A stretch of DNA of 64,000 nucleotides from Actinomycetota bacterium. Lineage in GTDB: Bacteria > Actinomycetota > Acidimicrobiia > Acidimicrobiales > RAAP-2. Positions 23,656 to 33,119 of the stretch are shown here, piece after piece. The DNA lies in NCBI GenBank assembly GCA_009699875.1, contig WLNI01000001.1, positions 930,001 through 994,000 on the forward strand, read 5' to 3'. Each line of letters begins with the position of its first letter. The first letter of the stretch is position 1. The notes beneath the pieces were generated by a model, which did no database searches, had not been told where the DNA came from, and was given only the letters and a program-made list of their open reading frames with translations. Made by a program: the position numbers and the translations under genes.

Positions 23656-25070
23656 GCGAAGTAGAGCCATTGACGGCAGTCACCCTCACTGGTGACTCTC
23701 ACGGAAAGTATCGTCGTAAAGCCCTTCCGCGAGACACCTTGCAGCATCTTGGAACTCGGCCAAACGGGTTCGACCCGTTGAAACTTTTAGAGGCTCAAGA
23801 GTTTGCCCGGGTGCAAAGCCTTGTCCCACTGCGCGCACAGCGCATGGCGGAGAGCGAGTTCGCCTTTCTTCGAGGTGCCGCGGCGATTATGGCCTACGAC
23901 TTAGCAATGGCCCCCTCCACGGGTATCGATGCTCAACTCTGTGGCGACGCCCATATTTCAAACTTTGGAATTTTTAACTCACCGGAGCGACGCTTGGTCT
24001 TTGACGTCAACGACTTTGACGAAACACTGCCAGGGCCCTTTGAGTGGGACGTCAAACGGATGGTCGCCTCAGGAGTTGTGGCACTGAGTCATTTGAATTT
24101 TTCTGACAAACAGATTGAAAAGAGCATGGTCAATGCGGTGCGATCATATCGACTCGGCATGCAAGAACTTGCTCGAAAAGGAACCCTGGAGGGGTGGTAC
24201 GCACACTTCGACATCGAGGGGTCACTTCAAGTCCTGCGAGAGACCTTTCGAGATGAGAAGCGTTTGCCGATTGACGACATTATTTCCCGGGCCAGGAAGA
24301 GTGACTCAAAAAAAGCATTTAAAAAACTCACTGAAGTTGTCGACGGCTCGTTCCGATTTCGAAGCGACCCCCCGCTTCTCGTCCCGGTCGCAGAACTCCT
24401 CGATTCAATGGGCGTCCCCGAGGCCTTACCGCTGGTCTTGGCCCAAGCCTTGGCGAACTACGGAAAGTCCCTTCCCGATGATCGGGCGCATCTCCTCAAT
24501 AACTTTCAGATGGTAGATATCGCGAGAAAAGTCGTCGGCGTTGGCTCGGTGGGGACCAGATGTTTTGTGATGCTTTTGATGGGTCGAGACATCGACGATC
24601 CCCTTATTCTTCAAGTAAAAGAGGCGATGCCGTCAGTCTTAGAGGCGCACTTGGGCCCTTCGCACTATGAGACTGCCAGCCAGCGAGTTGTCGAAGGCCA
24701 ACGCCTGATGCAGACCACCCCCGATATTTTTCTCGGGCACATTCGGGCGAATTTTAGTGACACTGAGTACCACGACTTTTATTTCCGTCAGTTCCACGAT
24801 GGGAAAGCATCGGTGAACTTGGAGATGATTGATGACATTAAGCGGGCGTCGACCTATATGAACATCTGTGCGTGGACGCTTGCTCGAGCCCATGCCCGAA
24901 GTGGAGATCGAGCGGCGATCGCGTCGTATTTGGGAAATAACGACTCGTTTGATCGGGCAATTGCAACGTGGGCCATGGCCTATCGAGAACAAAACAGCGC
25001 TGACTATGCCTCCTATCAGGCAGCCATCGCCTCAGGGAGAATCACGGTGGCGCCAGCCCCAGAGGGCTAA
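23652..25070 (+). CDS. DUF2252 protein with kinase-like fold motifs
   Basis: A 472-residue cytoplasmic protein. CGDAHISNFG (about 96-105) and DVNDFDET (about 116-123) are the DUF2252 counterparts of the catalytic HxDxxxxN and metal-binding DFD of aminoglycoside-phosphotransferase-like folds. An N-terminal RMAESEFAFLRG motif is also typical. The substrate is unknown for the family. It is translationally coupled to the preceding membrane protein. The length matches family members. Confidence 0.83.
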   Translation: MSEVEPLTAVTLTGDSHGKYRRKALPRDTLQHLGTRPNGFDPLKLLEAQEFARVQSLVPLRAQRMAESEFAFLRGAAAIMAYDLAMAPSTGIDAQLCGDAHISNFGIFNSPERRLVFDVNDFDETLPGPFEWDVKRMVASGVVALSHLNFSDKQIEKSMVNAVRSYRLGMQELARKGTLEGWYAHFDIEGSLQVLRETFRDEKRLPIDDIISRARKSDSKKAFKKLTEVVDGSFRFRSDPPLLVPVAELLDSMGVPEALPLVLAQALANYGKSLPDDRAHLLNNFQMVDIARKVVGVGSVGTRCFVMLLMGRDIDDPLILQVKEAMPSVLEAHLGPSHYETASQRVVEGQRLMQTTPDIFLGHIRANFSDTEYHDFYFRQFHDGKASVNLEMIDDIKRASTYMNICAWTLARAHARSGDRAAIASYLGNNDSFDRAIATWAMAYREQNSADYASYQAAIASGRITVAPAPEG

Positions 25071-25153
25071 TGCTCTTTGGGTGGTGTGACCCAGGCTCCG
25101 ATACACTTCTGCTGAGTTATTGCACGCCTTCACACGATCGAAAGAGAGCCAGC

Positions 25154-26116
25154 ATGGGTAGTCGAAACGGACTCAAAGTACGAATCGGGGCCGCCGTCCT
25201 GGTCGGAAGTCTCGCCACGCTGGTCGCACCCGTGGCCATGGCTGGTGCCGAAGTGACGCCAGGACCGCCGATCAACGTGACCGCGTCAGCTGGACTCGAA
25301 AAAGCCTCAGTGTCGTGGAGCGCACCCACCGATGGAACAGCCACAGTGATCACTGGGTACACGGCGTCATCAACCCCCGGAGGAGTTTCGTGCACGGTCA
25401 CCGGCGCAACAGGGTCGGCCCCGACGACCTGCAACATCGTTGGCCTCACCGCGGGAACGCCCTATACCTTCCAGGTCATTTCGCTGACGCAGACGGGGCA
25501 ATCTGTCGCATCGTCCCCCTCAGCTCCCATCACGCCAACCGGGGCACCAACAACAACCGCAGTGACGACGACAACCGCAAAGACGACAACCACGGTGGCA
25601 AAGACCACCACCACGAAGGCGACGACCTCATCGTCGAACTCCTCGATGTGGATTTGGATCGTGATTGGTGTGGTCGTCCTGGCCCTCATTGCGGGAGGAA
25701 TTGCAATGTACGTGGCGTCGACTCGGCGAAAAGAAGCCGATGGCGCCTGGATCCCGAAGGCCCGAGCAGGTCTTGAAACGGCGACCCTGGCCCGAGGTCT
25801 TCTCATGGTCCAACCCCAAGGTGGCGACTCGCAACTCCCCGAAGTCCGCGCCCAGGCAGAAGATGCGGCACGAACGTTGGATCGAGCCGCTGCACAAGCC
25901 CCTGACGAAGCGCGTCGCCAGGCCGCCTCATCGGTGGCCGAAGGCCTTCGAGGAGTGGTCTTCTCGCTCGAAGCCGAGCACCTGTTGCGCACGAACCCCA
26001 CCGCCCCGACCGCCGAAGCCCTCGCCGAGGCAGACCTCTCTCGAAGGCGTCGCAGTGCCGAGCTTGACGCTGCGTTAGCGCAACTCGACGTGGCGACCCG
26101 CCCGCCCGCCAACTAG
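25154..26116 (+). CDS. Membrane-anchored fibronectin III protein
   Basis: A 320-residue protein with a signal peptide (1-32), one FN3 domain (about 38-125), a Thr/Lys-rich repeat spacer built from TTTAKTTTT-like units (about 130-160), a membrane helix (about 166-190) and a charged alanine-rich cytoplasmic helical tail of about 125 residues. ATG 25154 has AAAGAGAG upstream; the longer open frame from 25070 adds only non-signal sequence. It could link an extracellular ligand to a cytoplasmic helical domain. No known family for the tail is recognised. Confidence 0.7.
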   Translation: MGSRNGLKVRIGAAVLVGSLATLVAPVAMAGAEVTPGPPINVTASAGLEKASVSWSAPTDGTATVITGYTASSTPGGVSCTVTGATGSAPTTCNIVGLTAGTPYTFQVISLTQTGQSVASSPSAPITPTGAPTTTAVTTTTAKTTTTVAKTTTTKATTSSSNSSMWIWIVIGVVVLALIAGGIAMYVASTRRKEADGAWIPKARAGLETATLARGLLMVQPQGGDSQLPEVRAQAEDAARTLDRAAAQAPDEARRQAASSVAEGLRGVVFSLEAEHLLRTNPTAPTAEALAEADLSRRRRSAELDAALAQLDVATRPPAN

Positions 26117-26199
26117 ATCGTCACCGCTTCGTCACGCGGGGAACGACGAGTGGCAAAAGAGAATAGAGTGCCAGTGGAGCCGTCTGAAGGAGAATCACA

Positions 26200-27231
26200 A
26201 TGCAGTTAGGAATGATCGGCCTGGGCCGAATGGGAGCCAACATGTCGACAAGGCTGATGGGCCGTGGGCATGAGTTGTTCGTCAACGACCACGATGCATC
26301 GGCAATCGAAACCCTGAAGAAGGCTGGCGCCAAGGGGTCGGCCAAGCTGGCAGAGATGGTGGCGATGATGGATGCACCCAGAGCAATCTGGCTGATGGTT
26401 CCTGCGGGAGTCGTTGATTCGGTTCTCGATGAGCTCGTGCCACTCCTCGACAAAGACGACATTGTGATTGATGGTGGAAACTCAAACTACCGAGAAGACA
26501 TGCGTCGAGCGAAAAAAGTTGCGACGTCGGGTATTCACTACGTGGACTGTGGAACAAGTGGTGGTGTCTGGGGCGAAGAGCGTGGCTACTGCTTGATGGT
26601 TGGAGGCGACGACAAAGCGGTTGCTCGTATCGAGCCGGTTCTTGCCGATCTCGCACCTGGCGTTGACTCGGCACCTCGAACACCTGGTCGAGCTGGTACT
26701 CCTTCGACTGCTGAACAGGGCTACTTACACTGTGGACCTTCCGGCGCAGGACACTTCGTCAAGATGGTCCACAACGGAATCGAATACGGAATTATGGCCT
26801 CGTACGCTGAAGGTCTTGGTGTCTTAGAACAAGCCGACATTGGAACGAAGAAGCAAGAGACCGATGCCGAGACGGCACCGCTGCTCGATCCAGAAAACTA
26901 TGGCTACACCTTGAACCTCGAAGAAGTCACTGAGTTGTGGCGCCGAGGCAGTGTCATTGGCTCATGGCTTCTTGACTTAACGGCCCAAGCATTTGTGACG
27001 AGTCCCGATCTTTCGGACTTTGCGGGGCGAGTTTCAGATTCGGGTGAAGGTCGCTGGACGGTCCAAGCAGCGATTGACGTTGGTGTGCCAACGCCAGTGT
27101 TAGCCACTGCGCTGATGAGTCGCTTTGACTCACAAGGCAAAGCCGTCTTTAGCGACAAGGTGCTCTCCGCGATGCGATTTGGCTTTGGTGGCCACTTAGA
27201 GAAGCCAGGCGGGAACAAGTCCGGTGGCTGA
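26200..27231 (+). CDS. gnd: 6-phosphogluconate dehydrogenase, short type
   Basis: A 343-residue enzyme that oxidatively decarboxylates 6-phosphogluconate to ribulose 5-phosphate. The N-terminal dinucleotide fold has GLGRMGANM, then GGNSNYRED, CGTSGGVWGEERGYCLM, and the substrate-binding HFVKMVHNGIEYG with catalytic Lys and Asn. At 343 residues it belongs to the short actinobacterial/GntZ-type class, not the 470-residue enterobacterial class; that class is often NAD-linked. AAGGAG eight bases upstream supports ATG 26200. First gene of the pentose-phosphate operon. Confidence 0.93.
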   Translation: MQLGMIGLGRMGANMSTRLMGRGHELFVNDHDASAIETLKKAGAKGSAKLAEMVAMMDAPRAIWLMVPAGVVDSVLDELVPLLDKDDIVIDGGNSNYREDMRRAKKVATSGIHYVDCGTSGGVWGEERGYCLMVGGDDKAVARIEPVLADLAPGVDSAPRTPGRAGTPSTAEQGYLHCGPSGAGHFVKMVHNGIEYGIMASYAEGLGVLEQADIGTKKQETDAETAPLLDPENYGYTLNLEEVTELWRRGSVIGSWLLDLTAQAFVTSPDLSDFAGRVSDSGEGRWTVQAAIDVGVPTPVLATALMSRFDSQGKAVFSDKVLSAMRFGFGGHLEKPGGNKSGG

Positions 27232-28612
27232 GGTCGCTGATGCATTCGTGTTCTTTGGTGCCAGTGGCGACTTGGCCTATAAGCAGATCTTTCCTTCCCT
27301 CCAGTTGTTGGTGGCGAATGGAGATCTGAATATTCCGATTGTTGGAGTTGCCTACTCCGGTGAAAAGTGGACAGTCGATGATCTGCGAGCCCGTGCTCGA
27401 GCCAGCATCGAAGAACACGGTGGGGTTGATGAAAAGGCCTTCGCCAAACTCTCCGATCTTCTTCGTTACGTGGATGGGGAGTATCAAGATCAGACCACCT
27501 TTGATGAGCTCCGCAAAGTACTCGGGAATGCCGAGACGCTTGTTCACTACTTGGCAATTCCACCATCTCTCTTTGGCGTGGTGGCAGAAGGACTAGCCAA
27601 ATCACACTGCGTCAAGGGTTCACGAATTGTTGTTGAGAAGCCCTTCGGTCGCGATCTTGCGTCAGCAAATGATTTGAATAAATTGCTGCATCGCTACTTT
27701 GACGAAGAGAATATTTATCGGATCGACCACTACTTGGGCAAAGACCCCGTTGAGAACATCATGTACACGAGGTTCGCCAACCCGATCTTTGAACCCATTT
27801 GGAACCGCAACCACGTCGCATCGATTCAGATCACCATGGCCGAGACCTTCGGTGTGGCGGATCGGGCTTCCTTTTACGACTCGGTGGGAACAATTCGAGA
27901 CGTTTTCCAAAACCACCTCTTGGCCGTGACGTCAAATATCTGCATGGACCCCCCCTCAGGATCTGACGCGAACTCGGTTCGAGACTCGCGGGCCATGTTG
28001 CTCAAGGCAGTTCGACCGATGTCGCCTCATGATCTGATTCGTGGGCAGTACGAGGGCTACTTGCAAGAAGAAGGTGTGCACGCAGGTTCATGCACCGAGA
28101 CTTTCTTTGCCGCACGTATCTTCATCGATAACTGGCGATGGGAAGGCGTACCTATTTACATCCGTTCCGGCAAGCACCTCCCGGTGACCTGCACCGAGGT
28201 CAATATCCGCTTCAAGCGGCCACCTCTGGAGATCTTCAACGAAACCGTTCCTGTGACGTCGTCGCACATGAGGATGCGGATCAGTCCCGACGTCTCCATT
28301 GGCCTTGGCGTGCGCGTCAAGGTCCCGGGTGATCGAATGATTGGTGAAGACATCGAACTGCTGGTCTCGGAGCCTGCGGGCAAGCAAATGCCCCCCTATG
28401 AGCGACTCTTGGGAGACGCGCTACGAGGAAACGATGAACTCTTTAGTCGCGAAGACCTCGTCACCGCACAGTGGAACGTCGTCGACCCCATCCTCGACGA
28501 TGTGGTGCCGGTCTATCTCTACGAGCAAGGCACCTGGGGTCCTGATGAGTCAATGGGGCTCATTGGTAACGATGGTCCTTGGATTAATCCAAAGAAAGCA
28601 AAGAAGAGTTAA
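27224..28612 (+). CDS. zwf: Glucose-6-phosphate dehydrogenase
   Basis: A 462-residue enzyme oxidising glucose 6-phosphate to 6-phosphogluconolactone. The cofactor loop is FGASGDLAYKQIFPSL, a variant of the canonical GATGDLA-x-x-K seen in one actinobacterial Zwf branch. The active-site RIDHYLGKDPVENI is intact. GTG 27224 overlaps the gnd stop by eight bases. Second gene of the operon. Confidence 0.94.
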   Translation: MAEVADAFVFFGASGDLAYKQIFPSLQLLVANGDLNIPIVGVAYSGEKWTVDDLRARARASIEEHGGVDEKAFAKLSDLLRYVDGEYQDQTTFDELRKVLGNAETLVHYLAIPPSLFGVVAEGLAKSHCVKGSRIVVEKPFGRDLASANDLNKLLHRYFDEENIYRIDHYLGKDPVENIMYTRFANPIFEPIWNRNHVASIQITMAETFGVADRASFYDSVGTIRDVFQNHLLAVTSNICMDPPSGSDANSVRDSRAMLLKAVRPMSPHDLIRGQYEGYLQEEGVHAGSCTETFFAARIFIDNWRWEGVPIYIRSGKHLPVTCTEVNIRFKRPPLEIFNETVPVTSSHMRMRISPDVSIGLGVRVKVPGDRMIGEDIELLVSEPAGKQMPPYERLLGDALRGNDELFSREDLVTAQWNVVDPILDDVVPVYLYEQGTWGPDESMGLIGNDGPWINPKKAKKS

Positions 28613-28646
28613 CGGCGCCCTTGTGGGCCTCAGCTAAAGGAGCAAC

Positions 28647-29714
28647 ATGAGCGATACCGCAGATCTAGCCGCCGCAGGTCAAAGCCTCTGGGTCGACAAC
28701 ATCACCCGAGAGCTTCTTGACACTGGAGTCATTCAGCAGTTCGCTGACGAGTTCAGCGTGACCGGCTTGACGTCGAACCCGTCGATTTTCGACAAGGCCA
28801 TTACTGATTCAACGTCCTATGACGCACAGATTAAATCACTCGCCAAAGAAGGCGTCGTCGCCGAGGAATGCTTCTTTGAACTCGCCATCGATGACCTGCG
28901 ACGAGCCGCAGATATTTTCCGTCCGGTGCACGACTCCACCAATGGTCTTGATGGGTGGGTGTCGCTCGAAGTTTCACCAGAGTTGGCCGATGATGCGCCG
29001 AATACGATTGCTGCGGCGAAGAAACTTCACGCACAAGCTGGGAAAAAGAACCTCTTCATCAAGATTCCTGGAACACCCGCTGGTCTTGTTGCAATTGAAG
29101 AGACAATCGCAGCGGGTGTGCCTGTCAATGTGACGCTGCTGTTCTCAACTGAGCACTACCTCGCTGCGGCTGATGCCTACACCAAGGGCCTTGAGCGCAG
29201 GTTGGCTGCGGGCCAAGACCTCAATGTGTGTTCGGTAGCCTCACTGTTCATTAGTCGCTGGGACGTCGCCGTCGCCAAAGAGGTTCCTGGAGATCTCAAA
29301 GACAAATTAGGTATCGCCATTGGTGCCGATGCCTATGCGGCATATCGCACGTTCATTGCCTCAGAGCGAGTTCAGAAATTGGTGGCTGCAGGTGCGCCAA
29401 TCCAACGGCTGCTCTTTGCAAGCACGGGGACCAAGGACCCAGACGCGTCTGACACGCTCTACATCCAAGGCTTGGCTGCTCCTGAGACGATTAACACCAT
29501 GCCTGACGGGACGCTTCGCGCATTCCACGATCACGGTGTCGTCACCGGCGTGCTCGCCGCAGACGGCGGGGACAGCGCAGAGGTGTTTGCAGCGATCACT
29601 GATGCTGGTGTTGACCTCGATGCGCTCGCCGCCCGGCTCCAAGATGAGGGGAAAACGTCATTCGTCTCAGCGTGGAAAGAACTCTTGGACTCGATCGAAC
29701 AGAAGGCGAAATAA
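28647..29714 (+). CDS. tal: Transaldolase
   Basis: A 355-residue transaldolase of the actinobacterial/cyanobacterial subfamily. Visible motifs are GLTSNPSIFDKAI, the Schiff-base lysine in NLFIKIPGT, and VNVTLLFS. It interconverts sedoheptulose 7-phosphate plus glyceraldehyde 3-phosphate with erythrose 4-phosphate plus fructose 6-phosphate. AAAGGAG precedes ATG 28647. Third gene; transketolase is not in this operon. Confidence 0.94.
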   Translation: MSDTADLAAAGQSLWVDNITRELLDTGVIQQFADEFSVTGLTSNPSIFDKAITDSTSYDAQIKSLAKEGVVAEECFFELAIDDLRRAADIFRPVHDSTNGLDGWVSLEVSPELADDAPNTIAAAKKLHAQAGKKNLFIKIPGTPAGLVAIEETIAAGVPVNVTLLFSTEHYLAAADAYTKGLERRLAAGQDLNVCSVASLFISRWDVAVAKEVPGDLKDKLGIAIGADAYAAYRTFIASERVQKLVAAGAPIQRLLFASTGTKDPDASDTLYIQGLAAPETINTMPDGTLRAFHDHGVVTGVLAADGGDSAEVFAAITDAGVDLDALAARLQDEGKTSFVSAWKELLDSIEQKAK

Positions 29715-29718
29715 CACC

Positions 29719-31359
29719 ATGAGAGACGATGCCGTAATCAATCCTCGCTCAACCAAAGCCTGGAAGGCACTTGAAAAAGATGCCAAGCGGATGAAGGCCA
29801 CAACAATCCAGGAGCTCTTTGCTGCGGACCCCGCTCGAGCTGAACGGATGACCTTTGAAGGTGCAGGGATCTCTATGGATCTCTCCAAAAACCTCATTGA
29901 TGATGAGGTGATCACGCACCTGTTGGAGTTGGCCGAACAGACCAAGGTGTTGGATCGACGAGACGCCATGTTCCGGGGCGACGCGATCAACAATTCTGAA
30001 GAGCGACGTGTGCTGCACGTGGCCCTTCGGATGCCACGAAGCACGCCGCTGGTCCTCGATGGCCATGACGTGGTCGCCGACGTCCACGAAGTGCTTGACC
30101 ACATGGGCTCGTTCTGTGAAGACGTGCGAGAGGGTCGATGGCTTGGCGCGACCGGAAAGCGCATTACTGACGTGGTCAATGTTGGAATCGGTGGGTCGTA
30201 TTTAGGACCTGAAATGGCGGCACTCGCCCTTCGACGGGCAGTGAGCGCGCCGATCGATGCCCACTTTGTTGCCAACGTTGATGCGGCGGATCTCGAAGCA
30301 GTGGTGTCGAAACTGGACCCTGAGACCACGGTGGTCATCGTGGCGTCCAAGACCTTTACGACACTTGAGACGATGACGAACGCTGGGCTAGCTCGTGACT
30401 GGATTGCGGGAGCCCTGGGAGAAGCCGCCGTGGCAAATCACTTTGTCGCAGTGTCGACGAACCATGAAGCCGTCAAGGAGTTCGGTATCTCTGAGAACGC
30501 TATGTTCGGCTTCTGGGACTGGGTGGGTGGTCGCTACTCGATGGACTCAGCCATTGGTCTCTCCACCATGATGTTGATCGGAAAAGATGGCTTCGCCGAG
30601 ATGCTCGCAGGCTTTCACGACGTTGATCAGCACTTTTGCGACACTGACCCAAAGAAGAACCTTCCACTCCTGCTTGGACTGATGCGAGTCTGGTACGGCA
30701 ACTTCCTTGGCGCAGAGACGGTCGGCGTGATGCCCTACTCGAATGACTTAAAACGGCTTCCGGCGTATCTCCAGCAGTTACAGATGGAGTCAAATGGAAA
30801 GCGAGTCAGCCGGGACGGCGTCGCAGTTGAGTACTCAACAGGACCCATCGTCTGGGGAGAGCCAGGAACCGATGGCCAACACTCCTTCTATCAACTCCTC
30901 CATCAAGGGACGAAGTTGATTCCTCTTGACCTCATTGGCTTCCTCACGCCCCTGAGCGGCTATCGAGAAAGCCACGATCTCCTGATCGCCAACCTGCTCG
31001 CTCAGTCCCAAGCGCTGGCCTTTGGTCGCTTGGCTGACGAGGTTGCCGCCTCGGGTGTCGAAGAGTGGCAGGTCCCGTTCCGGACCTTCCCTGGGAACCG
31101 ACCCTCAACGCTGTTCTTCCTCGACGAGCTCACTCCTCGCTCGCTTGGCTCGCTTATTGCGCTCTACGAGCACGATGTCTTCACGCAAGGTGCCGTCTGG
31201 GGCATCGACTCCTTCGATCAGTGGGGTGTTGAGCTAGGAAAAGCAATGGCCACCTCTATTGCTGGAACACTCACCGACGAGACGGTGGCGTTGACCTACG
31301 ACTCATCGACCAATAGCGCCATTGAGCGCTACCGGAACTCACGACGCCGATGGGCATAG
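29719..31359 (+). CDS. pgi: Glucose-6-phosphate isomerase
   Basis: A 546-residue isomerase of the standard PGI family. Motifs include GIGGSYLGPEMA, ASKTFTTLETMTN, FGFWDWVGGRYS, the catalytic Glu/His region GTDGQHSFYQLLHQG, and the C-terminal lysine motif in FDQWGVELGK. ATG 29719 begins four bases after the tal stop; the open frame extends upstream across tal but only as a shadow. It links fructose 6-phosphate from transaldolase back to glucose 6-phosphate for Zwf, allowing cyclic operation. Confidence 0.94.
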   Translation: MRDDAVINPRSTKAWKALEKDAKRMKATTIQELFAADPARAERMTFEGAGISMDLSKNLIDDEVITHLLELAEQTKVLDRRDAMFRGDAINNSEERRVLHVALRMPRSTPLVLDGHDVVADVHEVLDHMGSFCEDVREGRWLGATGKRITDVVNVGIGGSYLGPEMAALALRRAVSAPIDAHFVANVDAADLEAVVSKLDPETTVVIVASKTFTTLETMTNAGLARDWIAGALGEAAVANHFVAVSTNHEAVKEFGISENAMFGFWDWVGGRYSMDSAIGLSTMMLIGKDGFAEMLAGFHDVDQHFCDTDPKKNLPLLLGLMRVWYGNFLGAETVGVMPYSNDLKRLPAYLQQLQMESNGKRVSRDGVAVEYSTGPIVWGEPGTDGQHSFYQLLHQGTKLIPLDLIGFLTPLSGYRESHDLLIANLLAQSQALAFGRLADEVAASGVEEWQVPFRTFPGNRPSTLFFLDELTPRSLGSLIALYEHDVFTQGAVWGIDSFDQWGVELGKAMATSIAGTLTDETVALTYDSSTNSAIERYRNSRRRWA

Positions 31360-32105
31360 ACGCCAACATCGTCAAGGCCGGGGACGTAGCTGCATGGACC
31401 GATGCAGCGGTAACGCTGTTTGTAGAGTCAGCGACACAAGCACTTGAAGAGCGAGGTCGCTTTAGCGTGGCGCTGGCTGGTGGGAATACCCCACGGCAGG
31501 TCTACGAAAAGATGGCGAACGATCCTCGTGTCCAGGCACTCGACTGGATGAAGATCTCCATCCTCTTTGGGGACGAGCGCTGTGTGCCACCAAGCGATCC
31601 CGCCTCGAATGCCGGCATGGCTGCCACCGCGTTCACTGACCACATTGGCATTCCCGCCGAGAACGTCAAGCGCATGCGAGGTGAGCTCGAGCCCGAAGAA
31701 GCGGCCAAGGACTACGAAGCCGTGCTCGTGGATCTCTTTGGAGGAACCCCTGGAAATGGGGCTCCGCCAAAGGAAGCGATTGATTTGGTCCTCTTAGGGT
31801 TGGGGACCAACGGGCATACCGCTTCGCTGTTTCCAGGACTCATTTGGTATACCCAGCCAGAACGCTGGGTCTTGGCTGAATACGTTGAAGTCGCCACAAC
31901 CTGGAGACTCACGCTGACGCCATTAGTGATCAATGCCGCTCGCAAGGTGGTCTTCTTGGTCGAAGGAGATTCAAAGACCGAGATCGTCGCCAGAGTCCTT
32001 GAAGGTCCCCTCGACCCCATTGTGCTGCCTTCTCAGACTATTGCGTCGACTCCAGATCCGCTCTGGCTCTTAGACGACGCCGCTGCGTCGGCCCTCACCC
32101 GCTAA
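31350..32105 (+). CDS. pgl: 6-phosphogluconolactonase
   Basis: A 251-residue DevB/Pgl-type lactonase with the sugar-phosphate isomerase fold. Seen: LAGGNTPRQVYE, LFGDERCVPPSDPASN, and LGLGTNGHTASLFPG with the catalytic His. It hydrolyses 6-phosphogluconolactone from Zwf. Its ATG overlaps the last codons of pgi by ten bases. Last gene of gnd-zwf-tal-pgi-pgl. Confidence 0.93.
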   Translation: MGIDANIVKAGDVAAWTDAAVTLFVESATQALEERGRFSVALAGGNTPRQVYEKMANDPRVQALDWMKISILFGDERCVPPSDPASNAGMAATAFTDHIGIPAENVKRMRGELEPEEAAKDYEAVLVDLFGGTPGNGAPPKEAIDLVLLGLGTNGHTASLFPGLIWYTQPERWVLAEYVEVATTWRLTLTPLVINAARKVVFLVEGDSKTEIVARVLEGPLDPIVLPSQTIASTPDPLWLLDDAAASALTR

Positions 32106-32146
32106 GACGACGTACTGACGGCGTCTCGAGGGGGCTGCCAGTAGCT

Positions 32147-32719
32147 CTAGGTTCCCGTGCAGTGGTTATGCCAGCCGCCGTACCCACCACCAACTTGGTA
32201 GAGGTGATAGGCGACCATGTCTTGGACTTCGACGGGGGCGTCACCTGGAACAGACCAGCTCCCGAGGGGGCTCCAGACATTCGAGAATGCTTGCCACGTG
32301 GAAATCAAGATTCCATAGGCCCCAGAGGTGATCGAGTAGCGGTCACCTGACTCGGCCGTTCTGATGCATTGGAACATGGAACTCTGTACGCCAAGGTGAG
32401 CTGCCGCAAGTTCAGCTTTCGCAGCAGTCCGAGCAGCAGCAAGCTTTTGCTCAGCGAGTTTGCTTTGGAAAGCTATGAACTCCGCGACGTGTGCTCGATG
32501 CATCAGAAACGATCTCGACTGTGTTGCCGCAACGACAGGCGCGACAGCGGAGTCGGGGACCTGGATCATTGGTGTGACAAACGCAGCCAACACCGTTGAG
32601 GGTGGGGCAAAAGTCTGGGGTTTCTCTTTGACGGCCGGAGCTTGTGCTGCGGCCACTGTTGCTGTGGTGAGTGTGACGATGACGCAAAGCGCCATAGAAA
32701 CAAGATGACGACGGTACAT
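32147..32719 (-). CDS. Secreted transglycosylase-like (Rpf-type) protein
   Basis: A 190-residue exported muralytic protein. Residues 1-26 are a signal peptide, followed by a Pro/Ala spacer and a helical alanine-rich stretch. The C-terminal domain (about 116-190) has QCIRTAESGDRYSITSGAYG with the catalytic-position Glu, then W..LGSW and a terminal GGGYGGWHNHC, the pattern of transglycosylase-like/resuscitation-promoting-factor domains. ATG 32719 has GGGAGGA nine bases upstream. It is preceded by an unusually long non-coding region. Confidence 0.83.
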   Translation of the reverse strand: MYRRHLVSMALCVIVTLTTATVAAAQAPAVKEKPQTFAPPSTVLAAFVTPMIQVPDSAVAPVVAATQSRSFLMHRAHVAEFIAFQSKLAEQKLAAARTAAKAELAAAHLGVQSSMFQCIRTAESGDRYSITSGAYGILISTWQAFSNVWSPLGSWSVPGDAPVEVQDMVAYHLYQVGGGYGGWHNHCTGT

Positions 32720-33060
32720 TTTCCGCGTCCTCCCTTCCGTAGGTTCTTTGGAGCACAACGGGCTCCTGGAATCGTTCAGTTGGTCGGTGTGCGGGAACTC
32801 GGCCGTTGTTCCAGTGATCTTGCGGGCTGCTGAAATAAAGCAGCCAGGGATTTAGGTCATCCGCTCGCAAGCGTGGTTGGCCGGGAGAACCCGTGGCCTG
32901 AAAGGGTGGCATAGATGCCACTTCTTTGAGGTGCCATTTGGTTCTTGTGAACGTGTCCTCCTGGGCGGATCAGAGGTCCTTAGAAAAGAAGATCTGACGT
33001 AGCCGTTTTTCCCGAGAGACGATCTCTCGGTCCTGTTAGGTACAAGGAACAACGTTAGGG
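32720..33060 (-). promoter_or_regulatory. Structured leader region upstream of the Rpf-like gene
   Basis: No gene is present. Read towards the Rpf-like gene it has several clean hairpins: GAGAGATCGTCTCTC near 33015-33030, GTGGCATCTATGCCAC near 32906-32921, GGCTGCT/AGCAGCC near 32825-32845 and GGAGC/GCTCC at 32750-32766 just before the ribosome site. The density suggests a regulated untranslated leader. I could not match a known riboswitch, including the c-di-AMP type that controls rpf genes in some actinobacteria. Confidence 0.35.
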
Positions 33061-33119
33061 GGTCGAGGTGACAGCTCCAGCCATTTCAGCCTCGCCAGGA
33101 TGGTTTTTTCGAGAATCTA

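Noticed and set aside
29320-29718. Long N-terminal extension of Pgi
   Set aside because: This part is the out-of-frame shadow of tal, rich in Arg/Ser/Thr; family similarity starts at ATG 29719.
32720-33060. c-di-AMP (ydaO-type) riboswitch before the Rpf-like gene
   Set aside because: The conserved CAGCTAACC-like 3' core and GGGGTGAAT element are not present on either strand.
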